Shown piece by piece: positions 24,085 to 37,240 of a stretch of DNA of 64,000 nucleotides. This DNA comes from Ailurus styani (Eukaryota; Chordata; Mammalia; Carnivora; Ailuridae). The DNA lies in assembly GCA_002007465.1 (NCBI GenBank), contig LNAC01000338.1, positions 798,233-862,232 on the forward strand, given 5' to 3'. The notes under the pieces were generated by a model that did not search any database, was not told where the DNA came from, and was given only the letters and a program-made list of their open reading frames with translations. The translations under genes were made by a program, and so were the position numbers. Numbering within the stretch: the stretch's first letter is position 1; each line of letters starts with the position of its first letter.

Positions 24085-24560
24085 GTAGCTCACTCTTACG
24101 AAGCTCCACGTGCCAGCACTGTGCTCAAAGCTTTATGTAGATTCCTTTGTGTAATTTTCATAACAATCCTGTGCATGAGGCCACGGATCATCATTCCCAT
24201 TTTACAGATGAGGAAATGGAGGCACAGAGAGGTTAAGCAGCGTGCCCAGGATCACACCATTCACAAGCAATAGAACAGGATTACGACCCCAGGCAGGCTG
24301 GCTCCAGGGCTAGCGTCTTACTCTGCTGTTCTGTAGAAAAGCAAGTATTTATTTGCCAAGCACTGTGCTAGGGCCTTCCAAATACATTACATGTTCTTTC
24401 ATTTCCTTAATGTCCTCATGAGAGACAGACTCTTGTCCTTGCCGTACAGCTGAGAAAACTGAAGCTCAGTGAGTTTGCCCAAGGGCACACAGCCTTTCCA
24501 TGGCCAAGCCAGACTTTTGAACTTGAATCTGTCCCTCCACTTTATCCTATTGCCTTCTGG
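24085..24560 (-). mobile_element. Two adjacent antisense MIR SINEs
   Basis: The first (about 24085-24325) has 'CATTTTACAGATGAGGAAAT' and 'GGCACAGAGAGGTTAAGCAG'. The second (about 24345-24560) has 'CCAAGCACTGTGCTAGGGCC' and 'CCCAAGGGCACACAGCCTTT'. They are two separate insertions in the same orientation. Confidence 0.82.
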
Positions 24561-24956
24561 GGTACAGGGAGGGAAGGCAAATTGACAAGTGAGTGGAGGG
24601 ATTTAGGGGAGTCAAGAATTTACAGGGTGTCTTGGATCTTCACTCAGGCTAACACACTTCTTCCTTCAGTGGGACAGTTCATGTCTCTCCACTGCAATGA
24701 CCCTTGTCCCCGATGCCCCGCTCGAGGCCAGCCTGGGGGAGGGATGAGAAGGAGCTCCAACCATAAAATCTCCAGTGATACAAAGACTTCATTCTTCTGC
24801 AGCAAGCAACAACATCTGGGCAGCTAGACCTAGCCTCCAGGACCATCTCTGCCCCTCACAGGCCCTATGTGCCTTGGTTTCCCCATCTGTAAAATGGGGG
24901 TGAATCATGGAGCTGCTCTCACAGGTTGTAGACGGCCTAAGGAAAATGACGCCTGT

Positions 24957-25148
24957 GGGGCTCTGGGATGGTGCAGTTGGTTGGGTGTCCGACTCTTCAT
25001 TTTGGCTTGGGTCGTGATCTTGGGGTCATGGGATCGAGCCCTCCCTCCGGCTCTGCACTTGGTGGGAAGTCTGCTTGGGACTTTCTCTCCCTCTGCCCCT
25101 CCACCCCCTCAAATAAATAAATAAATCTTAAAAAGAAAAGAAAAGAAA
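24957..25148 (+). mobile_element. Carnivore tRNA-derived SINE, older copy
   Basis: Diverged head (GGGCTCTGGGATGGTGCAGT), 'GTCGTGATCTTGGGGTCATG', 'GGGATCGAGCCCTCCCTCCG' and an 'AAATAAATAAATAAATCTTA' tail. No clear target-site duplication. Confidence 0.88.
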
Positions 25149-25734
25149 CAATACATATGGAGTACTTAGCACAGCACCCGGTAACCAGCTCCTTGCCTGG
25201 CATTGACAGACTACCTTAGCTCCGCTGAACCCTCCAGCAGTCTTTCTGTCTTGGCTCCCTTGTCTTCAGCTCTGAGCTGAGGTGACCCCTCCCAGAAGAA
25301 CTGAGGCCTGGGCAGGAATCCCATTCCCCAATCCATCAAGGAGAGAAATTAGGATCTACAGCTCCCCAGGTGTCGACAGCAATAAACAACAGTGAGAATT
25401 AATGAGTCTGAAATGCTCGCATCCCGCATGCCAGCCGAATGGCTTTGTGATAGAGCAGCTCAGTCATTTAAGGACAGGCTTCTGAGTGACCTTGGCCATG
25501 GAGACTCAGACCAGCCCTCGTCAGAGCAGCCACGTCCCTGTTCACAGCAGATGATCTGACACTGACTTGAGAAGATGCCAAGTTTAGTAAAGTTAATGGT
25601 AATATCCTCCCCCACTGGGCAATTAGGGTGAGGGGAAAAGCAGCCCGATCTGGATTTGACGGTGAGAGAGAGACAGAGAGAAAACAGAGGGAGAGCCAGA
25701 GAGAGCCAGAGAGACAACATGAGATCCACTCTCC

Positions 25735-26330
25735 CACGTTGCGCCGTTTTTACGAATCGCGTGTGATCACAGCCCGCGCTGCTCTAAAGGCGACTGCTCC
25801 AGCCCCATCCCGTCAGTGGCACAGCCCGGGCCTTTTGCCATTTCCCTCCCCGACTGAGGACTCACCTGCAAAGCCACCACGCCTCACTGGCAGGGGCCTC
25901 CGCTCTGCAGCGCGCCCCATGAAGCCTCCTTCCTGGCGTAATTGTACCTCCGGTAGCCTTCTCCCCAACGTTCACCCAGACGCTCCAGCGGTCCGCGCTT
26001 CACAGCGCAGAAGCGGTTGCCTGAATGTTTCCGAGGCCAGTTTGCACGTTTTGGGGAGCCCGGGCTTTAGGAAGAGGCGATGTCAGCCTTCAAAGTGGTT
26101 TCTGTCCTTGTCGGTACGAGACAGCCAAAGGGGGCTCGGCTTTCTGCAAGGCGTGCCTGTGAAGGCATGTTCTGCATGTAGGTGTGATCGTGCACAGGTG
26201 TGTGAGCGTGCACAGGTGTGCTCACAGGTGCGTGTGGACCTGTGCCTCTAGGGGCGTGTCCGTGGACGTATGTGTTCACCTGTGTGGCTCTGTGCCATCC
26301 GTGTCCGTTTCTAGTCATCGCAGCTCCTTC
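25735..26330. promoter_or_regulatory. CpG-island-like block inside intron 3
   Basis: By hand count I see roughly 30 CpG in the first 380 bases (25735-26115) and about 11 more up to 26330, whereas the surrounding intron is CpG-poor. At near 58% GC this gives an observed/expected ratio close to 1 in the first part. I see no coding exon in it, and no TATA box or consensus initiator that I would defend. It could be an alternative promoter, a young enhancer-type island, or a methylated GC-rich relic. The right part is a GT-rich degenerate tandem repeat with several CAGGTG/CACCTG boxes (about 26190-26285). Confidence 0.5.
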
Positions 26331-26429
26331 AAAGGCTTTTTCAAAAGACAGATTTCCTGAGCAGATGATAGCGTCCTGAGAGAAAAAGTGGGAGTACAGG
26401 GAATTATAAAAGCCACAGATTTCCAGAAG

Positions 26430-26640
26430 AAATAATTAGCAGCAACCGTTACTGAGTGGTTATCATGTTCCAGGCATTTCACAAACATTCTTATTTTATT
26501 TTGGCAACAACCCTATAGGAGGTAAGAACTTTGTTTTCCTAGTTTACAGATGAAAAACAGAGGTTCAGAACGGTTAAGTGACTTTCTGGGGGGATCCTAG
26601 AGCTGGGAAGTGGCAAAGCCTAATAGGGACCCAGGCAAGC
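26430..26640 (-). mobile_element. MIR SINE, antisense
   Basis: 'TTATCATGTTCCAGGCATTT', 'CAACAACCCTATAGGAGGTA' and 'ACAGATGAAAAACAGAGGTT', matching the reverse complement of MIR. Confidence 0.82.
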
Positions 26641-26941
26641 TCACCCCAGAATTGGCACCCCAGGGCTTGCGTCACTGCCTGTTTCTAAATTCTAAAAGTG
26701 TGTGCGTGCCTGTCTGTGTGTGTACCTGTGTGTAGGGAGTCTGCATTTTCTTGGGGTTGAGCATGAGTGCCTGGAGGAGGTGATCAGGATCCTGAGAGCC
26801 CGAAGTTTGGCTTGTCTGACATCCACAGTGAGGCAGAGAGATATTGCCCAAACCTTGCTCTGGAGAGGTCAGCAGAAGTCTGATTCAGCCACGAGTCAGG
26901 TGGACATAGGACCTAGGTGGCAGATGGGGCAGGAATGTAGG

Positions 26942-27419
26942 TGTGGTAGGCAGAATAAGGACCTCCTCTGCACCCCAAGATGTCCACATCTTAATCCCCA
27001 GAAGCCTGCGGATCTGTTACCTTCCATGGCAAAAGGGACTTTGCAGATGGGATTAAGAATTTTAAGATGCGGTGATTATCCGGAGGATCCGATGTAATCC
27101 CATGGGTCGCTATAAGAGGGAAGCAGGAGGGTCAGAGTCACAGCAGGAGGGGAGAATGCGACACTGCTGGCTTTGAAGATGGAGGAAGGGTCATGAGCCA
27201 AGGACTACAGGCAGTTGCTAGGAAGTGGGAAAGGCAAGGGTACAGATTTGCCACTGGAGCCTCAAGAAAGAATACAGCCCTCCCAGCACCTTGACCTTGG
27301 CCCAGTGAAACCCATGTCAGACATCTGGTCTCCAGAACCGTTAAGGTGATAAATACATGTTGTTTTAAGCCATTAAGGTTGCAGTGACTTGTTACAGCAG
27401 CAATAGGAAACTAATACAC
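26942..27419 (+). mobile_element. MLT1 (MaLR) solo LTR
   Basis: Clear MLT1 pattern: 'CCCAAGATGTCCACATCTTA', 'AGGGACTTTGCAGATGGGAT', 'GTTGTTTTAAGCCATTAAGG' and the terminal 'GCAGCAATAGGAAACTAATA'. It is a solo LTR with no internal retroviral genes. Confidence 0.9.
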
Positions 27420-27589
27420 AGGGCAACTTCCTGGAGCCAGCTATTGGACAATGGGATTTCATGGCCCTCCTGCTACTGTACTCTTACCAGTACTGAGTTA
27501 GACCCATAGAGGGCAATCCTGTGGTTTCCAGAGACCCAGTCCAGCTCCACATGTAGATAAAGTCGGGGGACTTACCTGCTTCTTTCTAC

Positions 27590-28150
27590 CTGGACCCACT
27601 GCAGCATCTGAAACTCTCACTGCTCTGAGCCTCTCAAGGGCTCCATTCTTATGTCCACATGTCTCAAAAGGGGGGATGTTGAGTCTCCTCTACCTAAAGC
27701 CTCTTGATGCTATCCCATCAAGACCTAGCATGGAGCAGGCCCTGCCCACCCCTCCAGCCTCATCTCCCTCCATCCAGTCCACGAGCCATGCTGAGCATGT
27801 CACAGGGCCTTTGCACATACTGTTCCCTCTTCTTCCAAGTGCTTTTCCTCGCCTTCTTTACTGGGTCAGCTCCTCTTTATCCTTGGGTCTCAACTCAATG
27901 GTCGCTTCCTCAGAGGCCCCTTCTTGATGGTTCCTGTCCCTCTCTTCTGCATTCTCCCGGCCGCTGGTACTTGTCCTTCAGAGAACTTACTATGAGTGTG
28001 ATTATGATGATCTGTGTGATGAATTCAGTAAGGCCCAAGCCCTCTCTATAATGCCAGCTCCATGCAGGCAGAGACTCACCTGTTTTGCTCCCTTTTGGGT
28101 CCTCATTGTCTACTTGGCACATGCAAGTGCTCCATAAATATCTGAATGAA
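27590..28150 (+). mobile_element. L2 LINE 3' end
   Basis: 'GGGCCTTTGCACATACTGTT', 'TCAACTCAATGGTCGCTTCC', 'CTTGGCACATGCAAGTGCTC' and 'CATAAATATCTGAATGAATG', the sense-strand L2 3' end. Confidence 0.8.
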
Positions 28151-28984
28151 TGAGCAACCCTTCTGCATCCATTTGGATAGCAAGGTCAGACCAAGTTGGG
28201 AACCTACTTCCCGCCACCTCCAGGGGTTTTCTGCTGGGGCCTGGAAGAGGAGACGTAGCCTTTCTGGTGCCTCTGGGAGAATCCTGGGAAGTGGAAGACA
28301 TCATAGAGTAAAAGCAGCTCCCCTGAAGCACCCAGCCTGGTGATGGATGGGTTTCCTGGATGCAGAGCATGAGTGGTAGTCGTAAAGTTAATCGGGCATG
28401 TAAAGACTTAACTAGAGAATGACAGGCACGTGCGGTGTCCGGCTAATTGGGCTCGTAACGTGGAGGCATTAGACAGGCAAACAGAACAGGCTGCCGACGC
28501 AGAGATGGTCTTCTCTTAGGCATGGAGGGACCTTCTGTTTCAAGACACCATGGCAGGTCTTGGCATTTCAGCCTCAGGATCTGAGACTCCCTGACCGCTG
28601 CCCAGGGGAGGAAGCTTGAGCTGCACCTCATCTAACCCCTCACAGTAAAGTCTGAGAAAAGGGTCCCCAGAGAACAGAGGCTTTTCGAGGTCATTGACTG
28701 GAGAGAAGGTAGGATCCAAACCCTTGTCTTTTAACCCTGCTTTCCCGGCTCTCGATCTTCAAAAATGCACTTTCTCTTCTAATATAGAGGCAACACATGT
28801 TCATGCTGGGAGGTTAAGGAAGCCCAGGGGAGGCCAGCTAATCGGGTGCTTGAGGAGGGAGGGAAACAGAGGCATTAAAAAAGGAAATTTTTTTTAAGAA
28901 GGAAATAAACATTACTTATAATCCCACTACCCAGTGGTTCTCACTGTGAATGTGTTTCCTTTCTAATTTCTTTTCTTTTTCTTT

Positions 28985-28986
28985 TT

Positions 28987-29025
<39 letters not shown>
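28985..29025. repeat. (TTTC)n tetranucleotide microsatellite
   Basis: About ten near-perfect TTTC units followed by a T run, within a longer pyrimidine-only stretch (about 28970-29034). Length is probably polymorphic. Confidence 0.9.
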
Positions 29026-29026
<1 letters not shown>

Positions 29027-31009
29027 TTTTTTTTGTCGAGTATACTTAAGTTCTACATCCTGGGTTTTGGGCGGGGGGGGTGTCTTTTTCCGCCTTCAAC
29101 ATAATAAGGAGAACACTTTCCCATAAGGTTTGCCCTCCTGCTCCTTTCCTTCCTTCAGTGCTTCCCCGAGTGTGGCTAGGAATTCACCAGCATCAGGATC
29201 ATAGAGGGAGCCGCCCCGAAATTCAGATTCCCAGGCCCCTCCGTGATCCCGCAGAATCACTGTCTGCGTGCTGAGTGCTCTCCCCAGCTGATCCCCAGGC
29301 AGTTTGAATTTCCCGAGCACCCCCACCCCCACCCCTGTGCATGGCTCCCCGCAGGGCTGCTCAGGGGGCTTCCGCAGACCCACAGCTGACGAGGTTGGGA
29401 GGTGGGGCTCCGTGCCTCCGTATCCTTTTCGAATGCTCCCTGGGTGACTGACATGCACGGAGGGTTGCAGGCATCCATCAGGGTGCACGTAGGGTGCTCC
29501 TGCTAGGACTGGTAAGAACATACCTCCCTTCTGGGGTAAAGAAACCAAACGGTGTTATCACCAGGATATAGACCCATCAGTGACCCACGGGCTTCCATGA
29601 CATAATTTTGATTTAGGTTCCTGCAAAGTGTCATTGCTGAGTTTATGGCCTTCGGCTGTGGCAGCTGTCCGTGCTGAGGTCCTAGCACCGGGGGCTCCAG
29701 AGCGGGCTCCAGGAAAGATCTTGGAGCAGCGAAGGAATGTGTGCTCTTCCCAGCCCACGCGTGCTTCTGTCCTTACTGATCTCTGCCGAATTCACGAGTG
29801 ACGAGCGTCCCCGAACTGAGACCTCTGAATAATGATCTTAAATCTGTTGTTTTCTGTGCCATTTGCTGTAGGGACAGGTGCTAATGAGACTCTCCCCGTA
29901 TAAGGCCTGTTAGTGGGGACGTGCGGCATTTAGGAGGGAACAGTGCAGGCAACAGGCATCTGGGTGGAGGCTCAAGAGTGTGGGTTTCACAAGCGGTGAG
30001 TGAATCCGTGGCCTTGATTTTCCAAGAGGAGGCGGGAAAGCCTCTAATAAGACTCCCGCGCAGAGCGCGCTGTAGTTTAGAATTGGGTCATCTGGCCTGG
30101 GCTGTCTTCCGGAGGCTTGACCTGAGGCAGGAAGCCAGGAAGGTTTCATAGAAAGCAAAGATGATTTCCTGACCCAAGAACTAGATGCTCGCCCTTGCTG
30201 AGCAGCCCCAGGCTAGTCTCTCACCCTCTCTGTGCTTTGGGACCTGCCCTGCTAGAGTGAGAAGAACAATATCTCACCATTTCCCAGCTAGGGCAGTGGA
30301 TGAAGGAAGAAATCAGTAAAAGAGGGAAGTGTGTATAAGAAAAATATCATCCATGCATTTACCATCCCCCACCTCCCATCAGCTCGCCTCGTTGTCTCCT
30401 AACATTTGATAATTCTATGGCATTGAAAGTCATCCTGAAGTTTACTTGCTCTGGTCAACTTCAGGCCGTTCCTTTAAACTGTGGCTTTCCAAAGGAAATC
30501 TAATTCAACAGCCTAAACAAACAAAAGTGATAAATGCAGACATGCTGTGGATGCAGTAGGGTTTTGTGGACCCTCAGAATCACCCCACCCCACCACTACA
30601 GTGAGTGGCCCCTAAACTGGCTCTAAGGAACCCTGGGGTGCCATAAAGCACAGTTTGACAACCACTGATTCAGCCCAACACCTTCTGTTTTACAGACGAG
30701 GGAATTGGAGCCCAGAGAGGCAAACTGAAGGGCCAAACTTCAGATTTCTCACCCCTATATTGAGCGCTTTTCAAGGAATCAAAATGATGGGGCCACTGCT
30801 GGGTGTCTTGTCCCAAGCTCGGGCAAGTGAGAGGCAGAGGGATGGAACCACCTGGGGTAACTGGGTGTGTGTAACTTGGTGCTTACCAGTGACTGAGGGT
30901 CTCCCTTGGTGTGGGGACTGCAGGGGGGTCAAGCAGAGTGGAGATCAGATGGTTGAAGAAGATGCCCATGGCTCTGCCTGGCTCAGAGCCGCAGGGTGGA
31001 ATTACAGTT

Positions 31010-31240
31010 AAGAACAGGGACTCTGGACAGACGGTGCCTGGGTCTAGATCCCAGCTTTCTCCACCTCCCTGCTGTGTGACTTGAGCAAATCACTTAACCT
31101 CTCTGTGCCTCAGTTTTCCCACTTGGAAAATGGGGACAAGAATAGTGCTCAGTGTATTATGCTGCTGGAAGGACTCGTTACAAAGATCCAGGGGAAGTGC
31201 TTAGCTCTGTGCCTGGCACGTAGTATGTGCTCAGTAAACA
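31010..31240 (+). mobile_element. MIR SINE, well preserved
   Basis: 'GGACTCTGGACAGACGGTGC', 'CTGCTGTGTGACTTGAGCAA', 'CTCTCTGTGCCTCAGTTTTC' and the tail 'GTAGTATGTGCTCAGTAAAC'. Confidence 0.88.
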
Positions 31241-32175
31241 CCAGTGACTGCTACTCTACGTGGATGTTCTGCAACCGCGGACTGGTGTTGATGCCTGGTG
31301 ACTGCCCCCACCTGTCATCCTACAGAAACAGTTTCTAGAGAGAACAGAGGGAGGGAGAGGGAGGGGAGGGGCGAGGAGGAGGAGGAAGGAGAGAGCTGCC
31401 TCTGGCTCTGCGCATCCAGCCTCCCGAAGCAGCTCTGTCCGATCTGGGTCACGGCGGAGGCTCTGGGGCCTGAAGGCTGCTCTTAGCTCTCCCTGGAGCA
31501 GAGGGGCTCTCTGGTGAATGAAGCACGAAGGAAGAAGCTGCTATTTATAGCGTTGCGAGTCAGAGCACTCGGAGGGGCTGGCAGGGGCGAGGAGGGCCTG
31601 TGGCGAGAGTCCGCAGCAGGTGGCTGCCAGGCAGGGCTGCCAGGGACCTTCTAGAGCCTGTGATTCCCAAACTGCCTCCCAGCGGTTCTCATGCCTGTGG
31701 TGCCCCAGGTGGGACCCGGCCCGTGGCGCGGGGTGGGGGCGGGACGGGGGGGAAGCAGGGTCCGGCTGCATCCCGGGAAGGGGAGCAGGTGTACTAGGGA
31801 TGGGGCTGGAGAAGAGCCAAGAGGAAGAGCAGCTGCAAGGAAACTTCGAGATGCCAATGAAGACATCCAAGTGAAGACGTCAGGGAGACAGTTAGACAAA
31901 CAGCTGGAGCTCAGAAGGCAGTTTGCCTGGAGGAGGTGATGGGAGATAGAAAGTCTAGATACTGTGCTTATTAGTCTGTGGTCAAGAGAAGAGATGAGAG
32001 ATATGGGACGTGGGTCTGTGGTGGTCTGAACACATAACAGAATTTCATCTATGTGTGCCTTTTCCTGGGGAAGGGGCCAGCAGCCATCATCAGATACCCA
32101 GGAGCCCACGACTCAGAGAAGGGTAAGACCCCAGCCTGATACCGTGGGAGATGCCAGTGGTCCCTGGTCCTGTGA

Positions 32176-33536
<1,361 letters not shown>

Positions 33537-33623
33537 AATGTCTGCACCAAGTGCGGGGTAGAGACCTCCAATAACCGCCCGCATCCTGTGTGGTTGTGCA
33601 AAATCTGCATGGAGCAGAGAGAG
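33537..33623 (+). CDS. RPH3A: RPH3A coding exon 5 (zinc finger, second half)
   Basis: Acceptor TTGTCCCCAG ending at 33536; donor GTGAGT at 33624. Exactly 29 codons, phase 0 to phase 0: residues 121-149, [20 protein letters not shown] then CKICMEQRE. It supplies Cys123/Cys126 and Cys141/Cys144, which complete the two zinc sites begun in exon 4. All eight zinc ligands are intact. Confidence 0.98.
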
Positions 33624-34144
33624 GTGAGTGCATGAGTCCCACCTGGCTTTTGGGGCACCCTTCTGTGTTTGTCCAACTCCCCCTTCCTCATTGTCACCAG
33701 GGGAATGGGGTGGCAGCCACGGGCTGAGGACCCGGGTAAGGGATTGGTACAGAGGGGCCAGCTCAGTGGTGAACACTGACAGAACAGTCCCTGATGTTTG
33801 AGTGAATTTCTTTTCTCCCACTTCCATGACTTTTCCTAGAAGGTAGGGAGTGCACCACATTTAAGAGGTGGAAGACTCGGAGTCCACTTACTGTCCTTCC
33901 GCTCTCTTGCTGGGTAACCTTTTAGCAATTCATCACCTTTTTGATACTCACATTTCTCCATCAGGTAAATGGGTGTACTTAGACCCGGCCTACTCGGTGT
34001 TTGGGGATAATTGTGTCAGTCAAATAGGAATTGTAACCGGCTCTGTACTGTGGGCAGGGAGCAAAGTTAAAAACTGGTGCTTGTGAAAGCAGGACTCTTG
34101 GGGCTTGGCTGCCATGCCTTCATCCTGTCCCTGTCTTCCCCTAG
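33624..34144 (+). other. RPH3A: RPH3A intron 5
   Basis: GT-AG, 521 nt. No repeat or other element recognised apart from MIR-like fragments around 33880-33970. Confidence 0.8.
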
Positions 34145-34333
<189 letters not shown>

Positions 34334-34505
34334 TGAAGACCAAGGACAGATCTTGGCTAACTGGTCTACCCGGAGGATGTCCTGACCTCATGTCTTGTGT
34401 TTCTACCAAGCTGGTGGGCCGTCAGCCTCTGGGCTTGGGTTTAGGACCCCTAGGACCTCTGCACAGCTCAGAGGATGAACCCCTATCAAGAGGGCAGCAC
34501 AGGAA

Positions 34506-35160
34506 ACCAGTATGGAGCTTCCTCAAAATGTTAAAAATAGGGCTAGCCTACAATCCAGCAGTGGCACTAGTGGGTTTTTACCCGAAGAATACAAAAACAC
34601 TAATTCAGGGGGGCACATGCACCTGTAAGTTTTTAGCAGCACTATTTACAGTAGCCAAGATAGGGAAGCAGCCTGTGTCCACCAATTGATGAATGAATAA
34701 AGAAGACATGGTAGCTATAAATATAGATCTATACACAGTGGAATATTACTCAGCCATGATAAAGAATGGCATTGTGCCATTTACAACGACATGGATGGAG
34801 CTAGAGAGTGTAATGCTAAGTCAGTCAGAGAAAGACAAACACCATATAATTTCACTCATATGTGGAATTTAAGAAACAACAAATGAGCAAAAGGAGAGAG
34901 AGAGAGAGAAACCAAGATATAGTCTTTTAACCATAGAGAATACACTGATGGTTACCGGCAGCGGGGGGATTGGTGGGGGGATGGGTGAACTAGGTGATGG
35001 AGATGAAGGAGAGCACTTGTCATGATGAGCACAGGGTATTGTGTCTAAGTGTTGAGTCATTATATTGTACTTCTGGGATGAATATAACACTGCATAGTAA
35101 AGAGTAATACAGTAACACTATTGTATAACAATGAAATTAAAATAAAAACCTTTTAAAAAG
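34506..35160 (+). mobile_element. 5'-truncated L1, sense, with diverged target-site duplication
   Basis: ORF2 end and 3'UTR in sense: 'AATCCAGCAGTGGCACTAGT', 'GTGGAATATTACTCAGCCAT', 'TGGCATTGTGCCATTTACAA', 'CATGGATGGAGCTAGAGAGT', 'AATTTCACTCATATGTGGAA'. It ends in an A-rich tail. Flanks AGAGGGCAGCACAGGAA (34489-34505) and AGAGGGTAGCACAAGGAA (35161-35178) look like one duplicated target with small changes, so it is older than the L1 in intron 1. Confidence 0.88.
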
Positions 35161-35943
35161 AGAGGGTAGCACAAGGAACTCCTCAGCAACACCAGGCTGC
35201 CAACAGCTTCCATTGTCATCCCTGATGGGATATTTAGAGGTACCACAGAGGTGGAAATTAATATTAGAAACTGAGAGATTCCCATCATGCTGGGAAGGCC
35301 TTCCTTGTCCCTGCGACTTCTATCAACCATCAGTGTATCTGAAATTGTACTAATTAAAAGTGAAAGATGAGTAAAAGAGAAATTACTAAAAGGAAATTAC
35401 CATGACTATAGATATTATCACCCTTATCCAAGCATTATTATTAATTAGCAAAATGATGATAAAAGGGAGAGGCAAAAAAGTAAAAAGAGGATGAAAAGCA
35501 ACTACAATACAAACATATTTTAATTGCGTAAGACCAGTAGGGTTGACCAGACGAGGCCCTTGTAATAATCTCAGTTAACACTGAGTGATAAAATCTGGTC
35601 TGAATGTCAGTTCTGGAGTTGAGTGCCAGCACTCCTTCTGAAAGGTCAGTTGTAGTTGAAGGTCTCCGAGGTCGAAATGTCCAGCTGTGTCTCCTGCAAG
35701 ATGACTTCTCAAGGTGCACAGTACAGTGCCTGGCACTCAAAACACATCCGCCAAATGCTTTCTTCCTGACATGGCCTAAGCAACGTCTATTCCTTGCAGA
35801 GAATTACCGAATTCTCAATATACACCGTGTCCCCAAGGAGCCCTCAGTGTCACCCTCAGAACAGCCTTCTTCCTGGTTAAGCTTTCCCCCCTGTAGGTTG
35901 AGAAGACAACACAGCCTCACTGTCAAGATCTGGGACATCTGAG

Positions 35944-36147
35944 GGCGCCTGGGTGGCTCAGTGGATTAAAGCCTCTGCTTTCGGCTCAGGTCATGATTTC
36001 AGCATCCTGGGATCAAGGCCTGCGTCGGGCTCTCTGCTCAGCAGGGAGCCTGCTTCCTCCTCTCCCTGTCTCTCTGCCTGCCTCTCTGCCTACTTGTAAT
36101 CTCTCTCTCTGTGTCAAATAAATAAATAAAATCTTAAAAAAAAAAAA
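35944..36147 (+). mobile_element. Carnivore tRNA-derived SINE, young
   Basis: Near-consensus copy with 'GGCGCCTGGGTGGCTCAG', 'GCCTACTTGTAATCTCTCTC' and AAATAA units plus poly-A. It is flanked by the perfect 19-bp duplication AAGATCTGGGACATCTGAG at 35925-35943 and 36148-36166, the longest perfect one in the window. Confidence 0.97.
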
Positions 36148-36439
36148 AAGATCTGGGACATCTGAGACCTAGGAGGACCTGAATCAGTTCCAGCTCCACA
36201 AGTTGCCTAGCCCTCTGAGACTCTTTCTTGTGAAATGGGGTTAATAACTTGCTGGGTTATTTTGAAGATTAAATGAGATACTAGATGGGCAGTGCTTTGC
36301 GGGATGTAGTGCTTAGTAAATATTGACCTATATAATGTTAAAGACACAGACACACAGATAAATAGTATGAATTAGCTTATCAGATAAACTCTAGACAGAG
36401 CAAATAACTCCAAAACCATGCTTGATGTATCACCCATTC

Positions 36440-36830
36440 ATATCACTAGAAAGAAGTAACATCACCAGAATTGCACAGTGACACATGAAAAACTATTGGT
36501 AGTAACATTCAGTGCTGGTCAAGGTGGGGGAAATGGATACTTTACAAACTGTAAGACTATAAATTGTCTCCAGCCTTTTGGAAAGTGTTATGGCAGAGAT
36601 TATTAAAATTTGAAGTGTATCTGCCATTTGATCCACCAGATCCCTCTCTGGGAATATATCTTACAGCAACAAAAGGGCCAATAAACAGATTTATGTATAT
36701 TTGTTGTATTATTTATGGTAGCAAAACCCCTGGAAAACCCTAAATGTTCATTAATGGGATTGTGGATTAGGCATCTTTTAAAATTGAATGATGGAAATAT
36801 GTATTATAGATTTGGAATTATGCCCACGAT
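36440..36830 (+). mobile_element. Old L1 fragment, sense
   Basis: 'CAGTGCTGGTCAAGGTGGGG', 'GCCATTTGATCCACCAGATC', 'CTGGGAATATATCTTACAGC' and 'AACCCTAAATGTTCATTAAT' follow the ORF2-end order of old mammalian L1. Confidence 0.65.
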
Positions 36831-36859
36831 AGAAGCTTTTGATATTCTTTTACCAGACC

Positions 36860-37240
36860 CTTACTGAATACCCAGTGAGTTCCAGACTCTGTTCTGTGCC
36901 CTCGGAATACAGTGTTAAGTGGAACAGACAAAATCCTTACCCTGGTGAAGCTAAATTGTCCCGGGGGAAACAGATACCAAAAAACAGCATGGGCAAATAC
37001 CATGTTAAACCAGATAGTGATGGCATCCAGAGGACAGATGAAGTGGGTGAAGGGGACAGATGTGGCAGGAGGATCATGTTGGGTGGAAAGGTCACAGAAG
37101 GGCTGTCCGAGGAGCTGGTATTTGGAGGAGAGGGTTAGAGAGGGCTCATGGAACATTTGGGAATGTCACATGCAAAAGGACCTGAGGTTGGAGCATGCCT
37201 GATGAGTCCTGGGGAAAATCAAGTAAACAGAGAATATTCT
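36860..37240 (-). mobile_element. L2-like fragment, antisense
   Basis: 'CTTACTGAATACCCAGTGAG', 'GGACAGATGTGGCAGGAGGA' and 'AAAGGACCTGAGGTTGGAGC' fit a diverged antisense L2. Confidence 0.5.

Noticed and set aside
25628..26251. 207-residue open frame crossing the CpG-rich block
   Set aside because: No recognisable domain, no splice or initiation context, and GC-rich/CpG-rich DNA lowers stop-codon frequency, so long chance frames are expected. Kept only as a CpG-island lead.
26942..27419. Possible endogenous retrovirus
   Set aside because: Only an old MLT1 LTR; no gag, pol or env sequence beside it. The same applies to the LTRs at about 14490 and about 43090.
29655..29680. Second RE1-like string (GCTGTCCGTGCTGA)
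   Set aside because: The two halves are about 3 nt too close for canonical RE1 spacing; not defensible without ChIP data.
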